From: Bradyrhizobium sp. CB3481
GTDB taxonomy: Bacteria > Pseudomonadota > Alphaproteobacteria > Rhizobiales > Xanthobacteraceae
DNA: 64,000 bases
Direction: 5' to 3'
NCBI RefSeq assembly: GCF_029714305.1
Contig: NZ_CP121647.1
Span: 7,708,501 to 7,772,500, forward strand
The stretch's first letter is position 1; each line of letters begins with the position of its first letter. A program made the translations under genes and the position numbers. Below, in pieces: positions 63,639-64,000 of this stretch. Below the pieces are notes generated by a model. It was not told the origin of the DNA, did not search any database, and saw nothing but the letters and a program-made list of their open reading frames with translations.

Positions 63639-64000
63639 TTATCCCACCGGCTGGAACGAATCTGCCTGCGCCATCGCCCAGGCATCGCGGAAGCGCGGAT
63701 CCTGGGTGCCTTCGATCAACTCGCCAGGACGCAGCGACGGATAAAGCTTCGCGAACGACATCACCTCGGTGCTCGACGTCCGCTTCGAGAAGTGGATCGG
63801 TCGCAGCTGTTTCGGGTGATCGAGGCCGGAGGCGGCGAGAAGCTCGGCGAGGGCGTGCAGGGTGGCATGATGGTACATGTAGACGCGGTCGGTCTTGAGT
63901 GGCACCACCAGCGCCCGGGCGCGGATCGGATCCTGCGTGGATACGCCGGTCGGGCAGCGATCGGTATGGCAACTCAAGGATTGGATGCAGCCAAGCGCGA
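63639..64000 (-). CDS. FMN-binding glutamate synthase family protein, C-terminal part
   Basis: The frame is open from the window edge (64000) to the stop at 63639 and reads ALGCIQSLSCHTDRCPTGVSTQDPIRAR. This is the C-x5-C-x4-C iron-sulfur cluster and following loop of the glutamate-synthase FMN domain (GltB-type, GCIQ...NxCPTGVATQDP). The remainder, to PGELIEGTQDPRFRDAWAMAQADSFQPVG, fits stand-alone FMN-binding glutamate-synthase-like proteins. The N-terminal part lies outside the window, so length and partners are unknown. Confidence 0.88.
   Translation of the reverse strand, partial: ALGCIQSLSCHTDRCPTGVSTQDPIRARALVVPLKTDRVYMYHHATLHALAELLAASGLDHPKQLRPIHFSKRTSSTEVMSFAKLYPSLRPGELIEGTQDPRFRDAWAMAQADSFQPVG

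Overview
The window is a chromosomal segment of a high-GC alphaproteobacterium, most likely a Bradyrhizobium or close Nitrobacteraceae relative. Supporting signs are the linked pckA / chvI-chvG / hprK-EIIA-HPr block, the short alphaproteobacterial HPr kinase, many palindromic intergenic repeats of a bradyrhizobial style, and a TctC-type binding protein. No rRNA, tRNA, CRISPR array, transposase or integrase gene was recognised. This placement rests on protein families and gene order only.

Layout. 1-9.5 kb: a stand-alone sigma region-1.1-like protein, a small secreted protein, glycogen phosphorylase, a thioesterase, arginase, two divergent ECF sigma factors (one with a hybrid anti-sigma factor), and PEP carboxykinase. 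9.5-10 kb: a perfect FNR/FixK-type palindrome and a remnant of a CHAT-domain gene. 10-15 kb: a HugZ-like protein, then the envelope-sensing ChvI/ChvG system joined to HprK, a mannose-type EIIA and HPr, which together form a regulatory PTS. 15-30 kb: an SDR, a GT39 glycosyltransferase, LepA, a DUF2652-SRPBCC protein, an MFS carrier, an acyl-CoA-dehydrogenase-like flavoprotein, a chemoreceptor, a histone-tail-like basic protein, a PAS-GGDEF-EAL protein, an FAD monooxygenase and a TctC-like protein. 30-44 kb: MepA, a Spy-like protein, modABC, ilvD between inverted repeats, a CoA-transferase, a GrdB-like protein, dodecin, a K+/H+ antiporter, MscS and methionine aminopeptidase.

44-47.2 kb is the most unusual part. 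radC is followed by a HEAT-repeat gene and then by a 56-aa gene with its own ribosome site and terminator. Each of the two is followed by a separate 45-bp copy of the radC 3' end. The copies differ mostly by synonymous changes. This looks like two cassettes stacked by successive insertions at the radC terminus.

47-64 kb: a Tat-exported aldo/keto reductase coupled to a DUF6064 membrane protein, DUF3237 and SnoaL-like genes divergent from a TetR regulator, an ECF42-type sigma factor with YCII, VOC and ABM neighbours, a compact operon (NMT1-like ABC transporter, 2-hydroxyacid dehydrogenase, two-domain protease inhibitor) facing a creatininase-like gene, a double-barrel porin, a CorC-type protein, and the end of an FMN-binding glutamate-synthase-family gene cut by the window edge.

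At least five families of palindromic repeats lie between genes. Some sit directly at gene ends (modC) or starts (the CoA-transferase), where they affect gene models.
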